Shown: in pieces, positions 11,278 to 25,520 of the stretch
Layout of the letters: each line of letters starts with the position of its first letter
Numbering within the stretch: the stretch's first letter is position 1
Assembly (NCBI GenBank): GCA_000827265.1
Contig: KN834760.1
Span: forward strand, 28,626-92,625
DNA: 64,000 nucleotides
Direction: 5' to 3'
Origin: Collybiopsis luxurians FD-317 M1
Taxonomy: Eukaryota; Basidiomycota; Agaricomycetes; Agaricales; Omphalotaceae
The notes under the pieces: generated by a model
Told to the model about the DNA's origin: nothing
Databases searched by the model: none
What the model saw: the letters and a program-made list of their open reading frames with translations, nothing else
Made by a program: the position numbers and the translations under genes

Positions 11278-12857
11278 CTAAACTTCATTATTGGGACCGG
11301 CAAGGTGACGGAGGGATTTTTTCCCTTCTAGTTCCACAAGGTCATATGCACCCTCCTGATCCTGTAAGTACTTAAGTCTGGGATGTGTAGCAGTAAAAGA
11401 ACTCCGCAAACTCACAAGTACAGCGGTAGTGTGCAGGACAACATTTTGAGCTGGACTATTACTAGTTACTGCGGCAGGGTTTTGATGTCTTTGCATTGTA
11501 TCATCATGCGATGTAGGCCACAGAATATTAACTGTGCTTTGGATGTCAGAATTGCTTTGGTACAGGTGGGCTGTACCCGATGTTACAAATGTGATTCTGG
11601 AGTTCAGATTTGCTAGCAGGGCATTTGCATAAATTTTTCCGCTGCTAAAAAATCTAGCAATCTGTTTGAGAATGATGAAAACTTGTCAAATAGGTCATCA
11701 GGACTCACACCATGTAACTGTACGTTTCATCTGGCAGTGCCAAAAATATTGCCAGTTCCACAAGCATAACAATCACGGTAATAGCACCAGTTTCAATAAT
11801 GTACTTAATAGCAGTCTCCACACGCATAATGGTGTGCTTGTATGTAGCATTTTTGCGTTCCCTCAGCAGGAAAAACACCATGGCTTTTTTGCCCATCAGC
11901 AGAGATGCCTGAGTGGTAGAAAAAACATCTCACCTGCTGTTATAAGTGAATCTGCCGCTGCTGAACAAGCATTCCAAGCCTTTCATTCACATTAAGACAA
12001 AATTATATGAGAATCTCAGAAATCTCTTACCGAAATAGCCGCAGTGAATTCATCAAGGAGCTGCCGCGTTTCAAATACTTTTAGAATCTAAGACATAGAA
12101 TTAACGGTAAACTTGCTAGAAATAAAGAGTTAGTTTATTCCATACCATGGCTGATACATAAATAGAGAGAGACAGTTGGGCGGCAGAAATCTAGAAAGGA
12201 GACAATGAATCGGGTAATTTTCAATATAAAATTGACAGCTTACCAAACTGATTATGACTGGGATAATATAACTCTTTCCAAGTATAAAAATTCTCCAGCA
12301 GTAGAATGCATGAGTAAAGGATATATCAATTCCAATCAGGGCAGGTAAAGGATTAGCCTCTGGAGGGAAGATCTTGATACGTTCCAATAGACCCCATCCA
12401 GAGCCAAGGCTCCACCAAGCAATATATGTTTCTAAAATTTGAAAGACAACTTCTGTTGTAAATAATATCCAGACTCAATGCCTGAAGTCAGCGTTGAGGT
12501 AGATAACCAATCAATGCAGTCACCTAATATTCGGAGCCACAGACGATCCGACCCTCTGAAGGCGATATGATAAATATCTGTTTTAATATGGTTAATATAA
12601 CACACAAAAGCCGTTATTCAAACATACATAGTTGAATACAAAGTATTCCAAATGTAAAATAAGAAGCCAGATGTCCGAGAACCTACGACCATGTTAGGTT
12701 CACAACTATACGTATAGAGTGAGAAATGCAGTACATAGGGTCCGGTTCTAGGTGTATAGATGAGATATGAGTCACAATGTAGAGTCGGGCTTTTAACTTA
12801 CATTGGGGTAATGCCTGGCAGTGGACTCGTCGGTAAAGATTGTGAGGACTCTGCCAT
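11278..12857 (-). CDS. DUF6534-type integral membrane protein
   Basis: Multi-exon gene for a polytopic membrane protein of the DUF6534 family, which is expanded in basidiomycetes and has no known function. In order the minus strand reads LGHLASYFTFGILCIQLY, AFRGSDRLWLRIL, FTTEVVFQILETYIAWW, FTHAFYCWRIFILGKSYI (about 12310-12270), an AAQLSLSIYVSAM exon, AWNACSAAADSLITA, RVETAIKYIIETGAITVIVM (about 11830) and the family-ending SGKIYANALLANLNSR (about 11640-11600), followed by a hydrophilic tail of about 90 residues to the stop at 11278. The order of TM segments and the final S/GKIY.N.LLA.LN.R signature are typical. Exon joints are in frame except the first: an ATG at 12857 starts a short exon (MAESSQSLPTSPLPG) whose phase to the next exon I could not resolve, so the 5' end is uncertain. 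Confidence 0.75.
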
Positions 12858-12905
12858 CTAGAGCTCAAGATGATGAATTAGAACAACAAAGACAGCCCTT
12901 TTAAA

Positions 12906-13420
12906 CAGAAGGTTCCTGTTGTATTTGTAGTCATTTAGTCATTTTGCAGATTACTTTTAAACTAAACTGGACTATAAATAAGGTGATTATAACATATATC
13001 ATGATATCACTGTTCACTTTGTTTTGGGTTAATGTTATGGGCAGTGCATGGACCTGGAATTCAGAAGGTTCCTGTCCTATTTGTGGTCACTTGGTTCTTT
13101 CGAGGATTACTTTCAAACTAAACTGAGGTGACTACACTATATTATGATTTCTGTTCTCAATTTGTTTTCCATCGATGTTGTGAGTGCATGGGCCTTTTTG
13201 GCAGTGCACGAATCTGTAGTTCAGAAGTTCCTGTTCTATCTGTGGTCACTTGATTATTTTGAGAATTATTTTCAAACTAAACTGAGGTGATTACACTATA
13301 TCATGATTTCTGTGCTCACTTTTTTGTTTTGAGTCGATGTTGTAGTGCATGGGCCTTTTTTAATTCAGAAGGTTCCCATCCCATTTGGTCGTTTTGCACT
13401 TTACTTTCACACCAATGGGT
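12906..13420. repeat. Tandem repeat, about 144-160-bp unit, 3-4 copies
   Basis: The word TCAGAAGGTTCCTGT or a close variant recurs at about 12906, 13062, 13222 and 13366. Each copy continues with TTTGTGGTCACTTG-like, ACTTTCAAACTAAACTGAGG-like and TATATCATGATTTCTGT-like words and a GTGCATGG segment. The copies have diverged and differ in length. The array begins about 50 bp upstream of the probable start of the DUF6534 gene (12857, minus strand), so it sits in that gene's promoter region. Confidence 0.85.
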
Positions 13421-14229
13421 TCCGGACTTGGGAATCCTGTGCCAGGGATAGGTAGGTAGGTTAGTCTGGGAGGTGCAAAAAAAAAAAATTTGACCAACCC
13501 CAAAGATGGTCTTTGATGGTCTTTTGATGGTCTCAAACGTGATATTAACTGACTGCATAATATCGCAAAGTCTCTTGGAAATGAAAAAGATTGGTTTATC
13601 CTATATGTGCACAGGCTGTGGTACTTCAGTTACCAAGTTTCAGCATACAGAGAAGGGTTTTGAGACAGTATGGGTAAGCTCATTGCATCCACGTTGGGTG
13701 AAGAAACCGATTATGTTCCTGTTTAGCATGATGAATCAAGCGTCTGGCTTGTGGCCTTGTTGGTCGTCATTTCTGTTGTCTCGCCCTGGAACTTTAGAAT
13801 TTTTTTAGCCTAAAGATTGATATCATCCAACATGGGTATTTCAAGATGATTGATCAGCAGCATCTACTCGATCTGTTAGGTGCCAGTTTCCGTTATCCCC
13901 GTGGAATTCCAAAATTTCTTTCTTGACCTAAATTGATATCATCCAACGACTAGGAATCTGATTGGAATATTGCCTCATCAGCATCTGGTCGACTCCTTAG
14001 TTTCCAGGACAGGAACCTCCAATAATTCAACCGTATTGTGAAACTTACAGATCCTGAGTAAGAACGAAGAGCGCGGAAGGAAAAAAGGAAGTTTTATCAT
14101 CGGTCAAGAGATTCTGAATGTCGGTTTCCAGAGATTATCCCGGCTCTGGGCCCAAGCACCACTGTCTCCAGAAAGACCCCGCCGTTCGTTCGAGTCTACA
14201 GTCAAGTTGCCCAAAGCGATCGTTGTCTT
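13421..14229. other. Intergenic stretch with a degenerate two-copy repeat
   Basis: A sequence around ATTGATATCATCCAAC occurs at about 13817 and 13934, each copy preceded by GGAATTCC..AATTT-like and followed by CAGCATCT..TCGA-like words, giving an imperfect duplication of about 110 bp (13780-14005). An ORF at 13506-13808 has no recognisable domain. Otherwise nothing is seen. Confidence 0.5.
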
Positions 14230-14417
14230 TGGTCCAAAACCCCCCCTTTTTTCTGTTTATCTACATATTCCTTCCTGACAAAATTCAATATACACTGTCC
14301 GATTCGCATATTCCGCCCTTCCAAAATTCCCCATTTGATCACCCATCCACTCATTCACGCATCCGCTGTCTCTATTCCTTCCGTTCTCTCCCGTATTCCC
14401 CAACCCCTACTTATCAC

Positions 14418-15846
<1,429 letters not shown>

Positions 15847-16190
15847 TGATTTATTGGGAAGGACTCGGATGTGGCAGGGGGCGGCAAAGCGGCGGAGTAG
15901 CTTGTGAGCAAGCCAACAAGCCGATCAAGCTTTTGTTCTTACCTTACCTTGTCTGGACTTGTCACTTGAGAGATGGACATAATTATTCCAAGGTGCTATA
16001 CGAACGGTTAGGTACTTTTGCTATAGGAGTCCCGATAACCTCAACTTCAACCAAGATGTGTGTTCCATAGTTGTACTAGAGTAGAGCAGAGTACATTATG
16101 GTAAACTGGTTGTTCGGGAATCAAACCATGGCCTATAATAAATATACTATCTTATCCTGAAAATTTATGTATATATCTGGACTTTTAACA
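15847..16190. other. Junction between P5CDH duplicate and O-methyltransferase
   Basis: Unique sequence with no recognisable coding content. It starts abruptly at the break point of the duplicated block. Confidence 0.4.
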
Positions 16191-17810
16191 CTAAGGGCTA
16201 TCCACACCTAGCTCGGTGATCCATAAGAGGCCCCTACAGGGCCCGATTCTGACGACCTTTAATCCTGCTTGTTCTGCCAATGCTGCAAGCTCCTCAGCGG
16301 TCCTCTCCCTACCATTGAACAAGGTCATCATGATCAAATCTCGCATATGGGAAAATCTTGCTGAATGTCCCCAGTTCTTGGGAAGCGGACTGGGTGCAGC
16401 TCCAAGTCCACCTTCCGGGATTCTGGGTTGGCCTATGGTGGTATTCATTACTGCATCACATATAAGAATCCGGGATTGTCGCGGCCTTTCGACTAAAGCG
16501 GGCCGTAAAGCTTTCAAAATGAGAATGCAATTCTCATCATCCCAATCATGCCTAGAAATTGTCAGAATCAAAGTGTGACAGAGAAGTATCGACTCAGACC
16601 TACAGAATATAACGGAGGTTATAAATATCTGCACTTTTGATGAGCTGCTCTGAGAAAAAACTGTGCTCCATCAACCGCGTACGATGTTTCTCGAGTGCCT
16701 CTGGCATTTCTGTTTGCCAGAACTTTCGGGCCTCTTCGATAATGGGTCCCTGATCTTGAACAATGAATTTCATGTCCGGATATTGTCTTGCTAAGTCCAA
16801 ACACATTCCCCCTACAGCTAGATCAATCTTCAATTAAATATATTGAGTGCTCCGTTACTTACCTAGCCCACCGCCGACATCAACGATGGTTCCATTTTGA
16901 AATTCATGCCAAGGGTAGTCTGATTTGTGCCCTTGATGTGAACATATTTGGCTCATTTCTGAAATCGACAGACCGACCTTCATACAGTTGCCAAGTTAAT
17001 GCTTTACTACTATTAACCATGACCCGATTAAATTCGGACAACTCCGGCCGAAATACGGGGGAGCCTCCTGATGTCTGATTGATGGGTGTATGAAGCCATT
17101 CAAAAAAGGATGTTCTAACATCCAGTGCTTTTTGAAAACCAGTATCCAGCGGTGAGTCTGAATGACCCTTTACTGGATCAATCAGTGTATGTGGAAGTTG
17201 GGTTGAAGCCGTGTAAGGTATCCCACTCCTGGATAGAACTTTAAGGCTGTATGGGAAACGAGCTTTCCTCATACTTACAGCATGATAATCCAATCTTTCA
17301 TCCATTCACTTTGTGCTAGATATTCTTCAGTTTTTCCATTTGTAAAGTGCCCATGTGAGGTTTCATTAAACACTCCGATGGTGCAAAGGCAGCGTAATAC
17401 GCGTGATGAGATTGCGTGAGTGATGAAAACCAATCAAAATAAATAGGATGGCTCCTACCCAACTTGTGCTCTTTCATTCCAGTTTTTTTACTAAGGTGGT
17501 CTAATGGTACACCGTCCTGTTGCGATGCCGTGGACAAAAGACTAGGTATGTTATTTTGGACGGCAATATGCAAGGCACGCGACTCATAGAATTGGGCGCA
17601 GATCTCCGCCAACCTTGCTGGTGGACTTTGAACGATATCAGCTATGACTCCCATTGTCGACAGGATTGTACGGCTAGCTTGAAAAACTTCAACAGAAGGC
17701 ATTGCATCCACTGCCCTTTGGTCCTCGGTCCCCCATGCTTGGATAATATCTTCGGTGGCTTGTACCAACATCGCAACAAGTGATCTCATTTGCCCCGACC
17801 TAGAATCCAT
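16191..17810 (-). CDS. SAM-dependent O-methyltransferase (caffeate-type family)
   Basis: Predicted small-molecule O-methyltransferase using S-adenosylmethionine on phenolic or secondary-metabolite hydroxyls. Inferred exons: 17810-17459, 17402-17279, 17228-16978, 16919-16863, 16811-16604, 16551-16191, giving 450 residues, normal for the family. Motifs: N-terminal helical dimerisation region with HLSKKTGMKEHKLG, then VLRCLCTIGVFNE (winged-helix part), the SAM loop IVDVGGGLGGM (residues 254-264), FIVQDQGPIIEEA, LRYILHDWDDE (His332, the usual general base), SRILICDAVMNT and RDLIMMTLFNGRERT. Most introns are 50-58 nt GT-AG. The first (17458-17403) has a good GT donor but ends in AC, not AG, at the only in-frame acceptor position, so the gene may be damaged or the base may be an error. 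A 168-bp tandem duplication lies just upstream. Confidence 0.85.
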
Positions 17811-17953
17811 TTTTGAGATTATTCGCCTTGGTCAAGTTGAGAATCAATGTTATAGCAACGGGTCTGATATCCCTCTTAAATACTGTCCCGCAACAGGAAC
17901 CCAGGGTATTTTTGTACACAGCGATATCACTTCGGTTCTCAGTCCAAAGCTCC

Positions 17954-18289
17954 CGGGAGTTGTGGAGTTGCATGAGACGCTTGGTAAAGATCTATTTTGG
18001 CTTGGTGCATGTTTCAGTTTGGGCATTCCGCTTTCACCAACTCAATACTGCGGCTGATGCATTCTGGAAATGGAAACAATGGGTTTATGGCTTATGCCTG
18101 CAGAGAAATCGACTTTTCTCTCGGGAGTTGTGGAGTTTCTCGGGACGCTTGGTAAAGTTCTATTTTGGGCTTGGTGCATATTTCGGTTTGGGCATTCCGC
18201 TTTCACCAAGTCAATACTGCGGCTGATGCATTCTGGAAACGGAAACAATGGGTTTATGGCTTATGTCTGCAGAGAAATCGACTTTTTCG
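17954..18289. repeat. Two-copy tandem duplication, 168-bp unit, upstream of the O-methyltransferase
   Basis: Copies begin at CGGGAGTTGTGGAGTT (17954 and 18122) and both contain TTGGGCATTCCGCTTTCACC and ATACTGCGGCTGATGCATTC. Identity is high, suggesting a recent event. The array starts about 145 bp upstream of the O-methyltransferase start codon (17810, minus strand) and ends next to the hAT insertion. Both copies keep open frames by chance, but no protein family is recognisable. Confidence 0.9.
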
Positions 18290-18340
18290 ACTTTTTTTTT
18301 TCAAGTTGTTAGTCGAGAAAAATAAAAATATAGAACAGAG

Positions 18341-19397
18341 TAGGGATCCGCACCGTAACCGTAAAATACGGTTTACGGTTACGGCCAATACGGTACCGTA
18401 TACCGTACCGTATAACCTTTGAGGTTGAGGTTTACGGTTACAGTTTACTGTAACAAATTTACGGTTTACGGCCGTATACGGTTGTATACGGCCCGTAAAT
18501 GTTGCGTTATTAGCCTTTCTGCTTGAGCGCTTTTATACCTAAATACAAAGTATCTAGGATGCTTTACTAAGTACTACGAACTAGAGGATGAATAATATGT
18601 ACAGTAATACGGAAGTGTAAGTACCGGGAATGATGAGTAAGTAGCTGTGCACTAGGATCGGCGCATCAGTGTCGGTGACATCATTAATCTACAACAGTAA
18701 GGAAGCCTAAACTTCGTATAAAAGGCCTGGGCATTGGAGAGTTCCACCTTTGCCGAACATGGATGGGAGCCAGACACTCAAAGAACCGCCTCAGGTTAAC
18801 TCGACCAAGCTTAATGCCAAGTTTGGTATGCTTATTTTCGTTTCAGTGAATCACTACCTTATAGAGCACATTTATAGGGCACTCATCTCGTCCCTCTCGA
18901 AACAAGAATCAACGCATGATAGATGCAGTGCATGCAGAGCAAGAAACTGATGAAGATACTCAAGCTCAACAACCTAAACAGAAACGATCCAACAGAAAAA
19001 GGAAAGGTAAAGGATCGGCATCTGATCCTGAAGATATTGAGTACACAGCATCCGAGGATTCAGAGGATGACAGTGAAGCTGATCTCTCTATCTCGAATCA
19101 AGAAGTAAGCTGATATTCTCTTCTTTGGAGTGAAAACAAGGATCTCATTTGATAATTTAAGTTTGCCTTGGTAGTCGCTGCTATCTGACAATGAATCCAG
19201 GCTTAGCGGTTGCCGTTGAACGTATTTTTTCAGGAGCTTGTGATACAATCTCACTCCGCCGAGCTCATTTGAAGCCATAAAGTGACCGTAAAGTGACCGT
19301 ACCGTACCGTAGGAGATATTTTGGTGAGCTTTACGGTTACGGTTACGGTACATCCGTATACCGTAAGTGACCGTAATTTTTACGGTGCGGATCCCTA
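18341..19397. mobile_element. Internally deleted hAT-superfamily transposon with TIRs and 8-bp target duplication
   Basis: The element begins TAGGGATCCGCACCGTAA and ends with the inverse, TTACGGTGCGGATCCCTA, so the terminal inverted repeats are about 18 bp. It is flanked on both sides by the same 8 bp, GAACAGAG (18333-18340 and 19398-19405), the target duplication length of hAT elements. Both ends carry many copies of CCGTA/TACGG words as subterminal repeats (18350-18500 and 19275-19385). Inside, about 19200-19270 on the plus strand encodes AVAVERIFSGACDTISLRRA, which resembles the C-terminal dimerisation region of hAT transposases, but the catalytic part is absent. An acidic/lysine-rich ORF (18916-19111) and a TATAAAAG (about 18716) remain. 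At 1,057 bp it is non-autonomous. Confidence 0.88.
18916..19113 (+). pseudogene. Transposase remnant inside the hAT element
   Basis: A short ORF reading PKQKRSNRKRKGKGSA then an acidic stretch ASEDSEDDSEADLS ends at 19111. About 90-160 bp further on, in a different frame, comes the VERIFSGACDTISLRRA piece typical of hAT transposase C-termini. Stops and frame changes separate the two. Together they look like leftovers of an autonomous parent; no DDE catalytic region is present. Confidence 0.5.
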
Positions 19398-19794
19398 GAA
19401 CAGAGAGAGATTTGTCTTGAGTCCACTACTTCTAGACAAGCATTTTTTTTGGTATTATGGGTGATTTGACCTTACCGCAATTAGGGCCCCTTAAGGAAGG
19501 CTTATAGTTGTTCAAGCGGCCGTTGGGTTATGCCCAATAAGGTGAGTACCACATTAGACATGACTCTCAGTCAATAACTTTCAAGATGACCCGTCACCCC
19601 ATCAGATTTTACTAATGTACATGCCTGCGACTTCAGGTGGAAGTACCGGTAATGCAGTGACGCGTGCACCCAATACGGTACCTTCTTCTCTGCGATCCTT
19701 CCTTGAAGCTTCCTTTACCTTCACCTTCTGTCGACCGGCAACGTCGAGGATTTGTCATTTGAGGTGGAAGTAAGGGGGAATCTGGTCTATGATG
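19398..19794. other. Intergenic stretch
   Basis: Short unique stretch between the hAT element and the tannase fragment; no gene, RNA or repeat recognised. Confidence 0.35.
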
Positions 19795-20005
19795 GAGCGT
19801 GCATACAAACGTTGTTGTCGGAAAAGAGATAACCAAGATGTTATACTTCTTATCGCCTCAAATGCTCTACCGGAGGTCCCCAAGGCTAGAAGCGGTGTAG
19901 TTGCCAGATCACCTGCAATTAATTGGGACAATCGCATTATCTTTTTCACTTCTAGCATAATGACACCCTCTCTGGCACTCCCCCCCATATTTTATCACAT
20001 CTAAT
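19795..20005 (+). pseudogene. Fragment of tannase/feruloyl esterase exon 3
   Basis: The sequence from CATACAAACGTTGTTGTCGG (about 19801) follows the intact tannase exon 3 (8882-9125) at the DNA level: GGAAAAGAGAT.ACCAAGA, then CTC.ACCGGAGGTC..CAAGGCT, GGTGTAGT.GCC.GATC, ATTAATTGG.ACAA, and finally CCCCC.CATTTTATCAC-like sequence. Several internal deletions remove the GCSTGG context and the frame. Neither flanking exon is present. It is a dead copy of about 200 bp lying 750 bp from the stop codon of the intact P5C dehydrogenase. Confidence 0.8.
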
Positions 20006-20753
20006 CATTCCTGGATTCTGAGTACTCACATTGTTGTCGGGATTGAGGAATGATTGGGTGTGCCTATTATGTGCTATCACTGCTTGTGCTTTTGTTGCCA
20101 TAGTACTCAGTGAGTCAGTAGAACAAACAATTGCCTGGAATAATACATTTATTTCTTCGTGCTTGCCGCAACACGGTGTGGAGGTTCCATTCATGGTTTA
20201 AGCCCTGTTTAATCCTCTTATTATCTCCCATTGGATATCTCCTTCATATCTCCACAGTTCCCCTCATTCCTGAATCCTCCAACCCACGCTATTGTCGATA
20301 TTAATTCACACCTGTGTGTATCTAACTACGTTACCTTGTCCATTGAAAGTTTTCTGTTGTGTCGTCAGGTAACTTTCCACCGATGAGATTCAATACCCCC
20401 TAAAAATGAGTCTACGGTATTGTAGGATTCTATATCCTTAGCAATCCCACTCGATCTTCAGCATTCAGCGCAGGCTTACTCAACTCCCCCGCATTCTATG
20501 TAGAAGAACGAACACCGAATACTCTAGAATCCAAGTCGGGACAACAGAATTGCCAAAAACCCTCGATGTTTTAATTTTCGTTCTATTTACATGCTCCTTC
20601 GTAACAAAAATCGAAATATATTCTGTCCAATTCACATTTTCCACATTTCCAACGTCCATCCCCTTTTACCTCCTGATCCACCCACCTTTCGATTCCTCCC
20701 TTCCCTCAGGTTAGCACCGGACGCTCAACACCCAACGCCTACTCACTAACCAC
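20006..20753. other. Intergenic stretch, 3' flank of P5C dehydrogenase
   Basis: No gene is seen. From about 20560 to 20753 the sequence resembles the DNA downstream of the P5CDH pseudogene (14230-14417), showing that the duplicated segment includes the 3' flank. Confidence 0.55.
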
Positions 20754-22994
<2,241 letters not shown>

Positions 22995-23944
22995 GATTGG
23001 GAAGTGAAGGAGATGATGGTGGTAAGAGGTCAAGAAGGACGGCCGAGTTCCTTCCGAGTCTTTCTGGATTACTTCACTGTGTCATGATCCGAATCATGTC
23101 ACATCGTTCGAGCCATATGCTGAGCAGAATTTTATTGAATTAATGATTTTGAAAGATGAAAGTCAATACACAAACCATCATTGTATTCGCGTCTTTATCG
23201 ACCAAGGATCAGTGAGCGACGGGCCGCAGCGGATCTTGATCCGGAAAGTCAAAGCTGTATCTATCAAGGACGCAAGTCACAGAGAAGTAAAGCAGTGACC
23301 AGTTAGAGTTTAAGATTTCTTTCTTAAGATTCAGTACTTTGAAGGCAGTTCGAGCTGGATCGGTCAAAAGCAGTTTGACCGAGGTCTATGAGACGAGCAC
23401 GTGTCAGTTTTTGTGCCTCTTTGGCTCCTTCCATCTTCTGCCACCGTTTTGACCTCTTCATTTTGCCCTGAGGGCCATGACGAGTTGTGGCCCTCAGTTA
23501 TTGTTCCGCGACATGCTTAAATGCCGGCGCTCTTGCCAGTCTCAAATTTTCATCTCTTTCTCCTCATATCCCACATACAGTTCGATAGCCTCTCTTGAGG
23601 TTTTTCTTGCCCCACCCTTTCCACTGTCCCACTTCTTTTTTTCTTTTTTCCTTATCTTAGTCTACGGTCTCGACCATGTAGTATGTACTTCGCCCGGTGC
23701 CGGCTTAAGCATTGACCCCCTTCATCGGGTCCGTGCGAGAGAGCATTGGGCGACCAAACATAGTCTGTTTGTCCCCAATACGTTAGCACCTGCTTCCTCC
23801 GCTTTCTCTCTCTCTCCCTCGCGAGTCACCATAGATCTGTTTTTCTTTATTTTCCCAGCAATAATAGCTTCAAGTTTCATGGGTAGCAGGTTGAGAGGGG
23901 CAAAATGTCAATTGAAAATAGATTTAGAAAATCTGGTTCTAATA
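22995..23944. other. Intergenic stretch, P5C dehydrogenase promoter region
   Basis: The 5' flank of PUT2. Part of a long plus-strand ORF (23477-24328) falls here but overlaps the membrane-protein gene on the opposite strand and shows no family features. No clear TATA box or proline-responsive motif could be identified. Confidence 0.35.
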
Positions 23945-25520
23945 TCACACCATACTACTAGAAGCAACTCTCCCCCGACTCTCTATATCCTTGTCCAGGC
24001 TCTTCGGACTCACCTCTTTCTCACCGAGCTGCTCATTCCTAGAACCATGCCTCTCTCTTCTCCTCGGCTTACATTCCGCGTCCCGACTCATACTTCTCCT
24101 ACCTTGCCTTTCATTCTCTTTATCATAACCTACAATCGACTCCTTTGTTACAACTTCTTCACATATCTCTTCACATTCCCAAGAAAGCACTTTGATCAGA
24201 ACCCTAGGCTGCTTTCCCAATCGATTGATAAGTCGCTGAGAGTCGGAAATGATATCCTGAAGCAATTGACCAAGATACAGACCGGATACATTCTGAGAAG
24301 TGGTAGTGGTGTCGTCAAGTACAACTGAAATGTTCGAGTCAAGCTTCTTGAACCCTTTTACATCGACAATGGTCGGCAGTCTTGGATTCTCAGCTGGGTT
24401 TGTCGAGATAACCTCCTTATCTGCCATCCAGGAACTGGCTATCACGAATATTTTCTGTCCATTGTATACTTCCCGATCAGTCTTGAAAACAATGGCAGTG
24501 TAAAGAAAGTCACCAGACTCCCCAAGGTGATAGTAGACCTCAATATCCTGCCATTCTTCCATGGGCCCCGATCCGTACCCCACATACCGGGAAACTCGTT
24601 CCAAAAAGCGAGCGCGGGAGATGAAGAGCAACCCTCTATCCTCCTCGGTGTTATCATTTTTGGGCCAAAGCTCCCAAGTTTCAAAAGGATCGAGTTGAAC
24701 CTTGGCCTCTATTCCAGTACCGTGCTCATCCGATGCTGGGTTCCATGCCCAAATGCACAATCTGAAGATGGATAAGGCCGCTTCTAGACCAAGCCAAATG
24801 AGGGCATTGTGGGGCACCGTGGTATTCTGTACAAGTGTGAAGCATCCCAAATACCCTACCCCTGTAGCGATAGCACCCAGCATAATGACAATCTGAGCAA
24901 TCAGAAGCAACGGGGGGTCATGCGTCCCAAGTCCTGTTGCTAACACATATCGATGCGCCGAGGATACGAAGAAGGGGATAGAGCCACACGGTGACTGGGA
25001 AAGTTTTCCGGTCAGATATGATGATTGCAATATATGGAGATATGCTGAATAGAGAGATCGCAAAGGTTGTGCCGATGAGCTTGAGATTCCACACCAGGGA
25101 TTGGAACGTAACTCCCACCATTTCCATTTGTAGAGGAAAGTAAGTTTTGTACTGGTGCTGAAACTTTGCCCAAACCTGGTACTCATCCGTCCGTCTGAAT
25201 ATGCGGGATCCGACCTTCTTATTGTCTGGTAGCATTTCGATCATCGAAGCGGCGGATCCTTCCAAGTTCAGGCCCGCGTCACGAAGCAGCCTGGCGAATC
25301 TTGGCGAGATGCTAGCGACAAGAATTGCCAATGAACCCTTTACAATACCGAGACAACCGAACATGGAGAGAGGGGCAGCGGTCGCGTACAGATACCCCTC
25401 GACAAGTGCACTTCCCATATGCCTCTCGCATTGGTCCGCTCCTAGAATGGGAAGGAAGGCAGAGATGTCCTGAATGCCAGAGGCAAGTGTGGTTCCGAAC
25501 GTTTGTGTTGGATCCGACAT
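23945..25520 (-). pseudogene. Large integral membrane protein with a frameshift
   Basis: An ATG at 25520 opens MSDPTQTFGTTLASGIQDIS, followed by FLPILGADQCERHMGSAL, a Gly-rich hydrophobic segment (SMFGCLGIVKGSLAILVAS) and further membrane helices. This N-terminus belongs to a membrane-protein family seen across Basidiomycota, of unknown function. The reading moves from one frame (to about 24950) to the next (from about 24940) in the middle of a membrane segment. The second frame continues TGLGTHDPPLLLIAQIV, GLEAALSIFRLCIWAWNP and a long hydrophilic tail to the stop at 23945. No GT-AG intron of workable length bridges the change, only a 13-nt candidate, so a 1- or 2-base indel is likely: a real lesion or an assembly error. 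Apart from this, both halves are uninterrupted (about 520 residues together). Confidence 0.6.

Noticed and set aside
17247..17278. A 32-nt intron option in the O-methyltransferase
   Set aside because: The acceptor 18 nt further on gives a 50-nt intron in the same phase and better family agreement.
17813..18422. Overlapping plus-strand ORFs upstream of the O-methyltransferase
   Set aside because: Both tandem copies keep open frames because the unit is 168 bp, a multiple of three; no protein family is recognisable.
23477..24328. Plus-strand ORF of 283 codons
   Set aside because: About half of it lies antisense to the coding region of the frameshifted membrane protein, and it shows no family features, so it is most likely a shadow.
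24941..24955. A 13-nt GT...AG segment that would fix the membrane-protein frameshift if it were an intron
   Set aside because: It is far below the size of any spliceosomal intron in this window (minimum about 45 nt).
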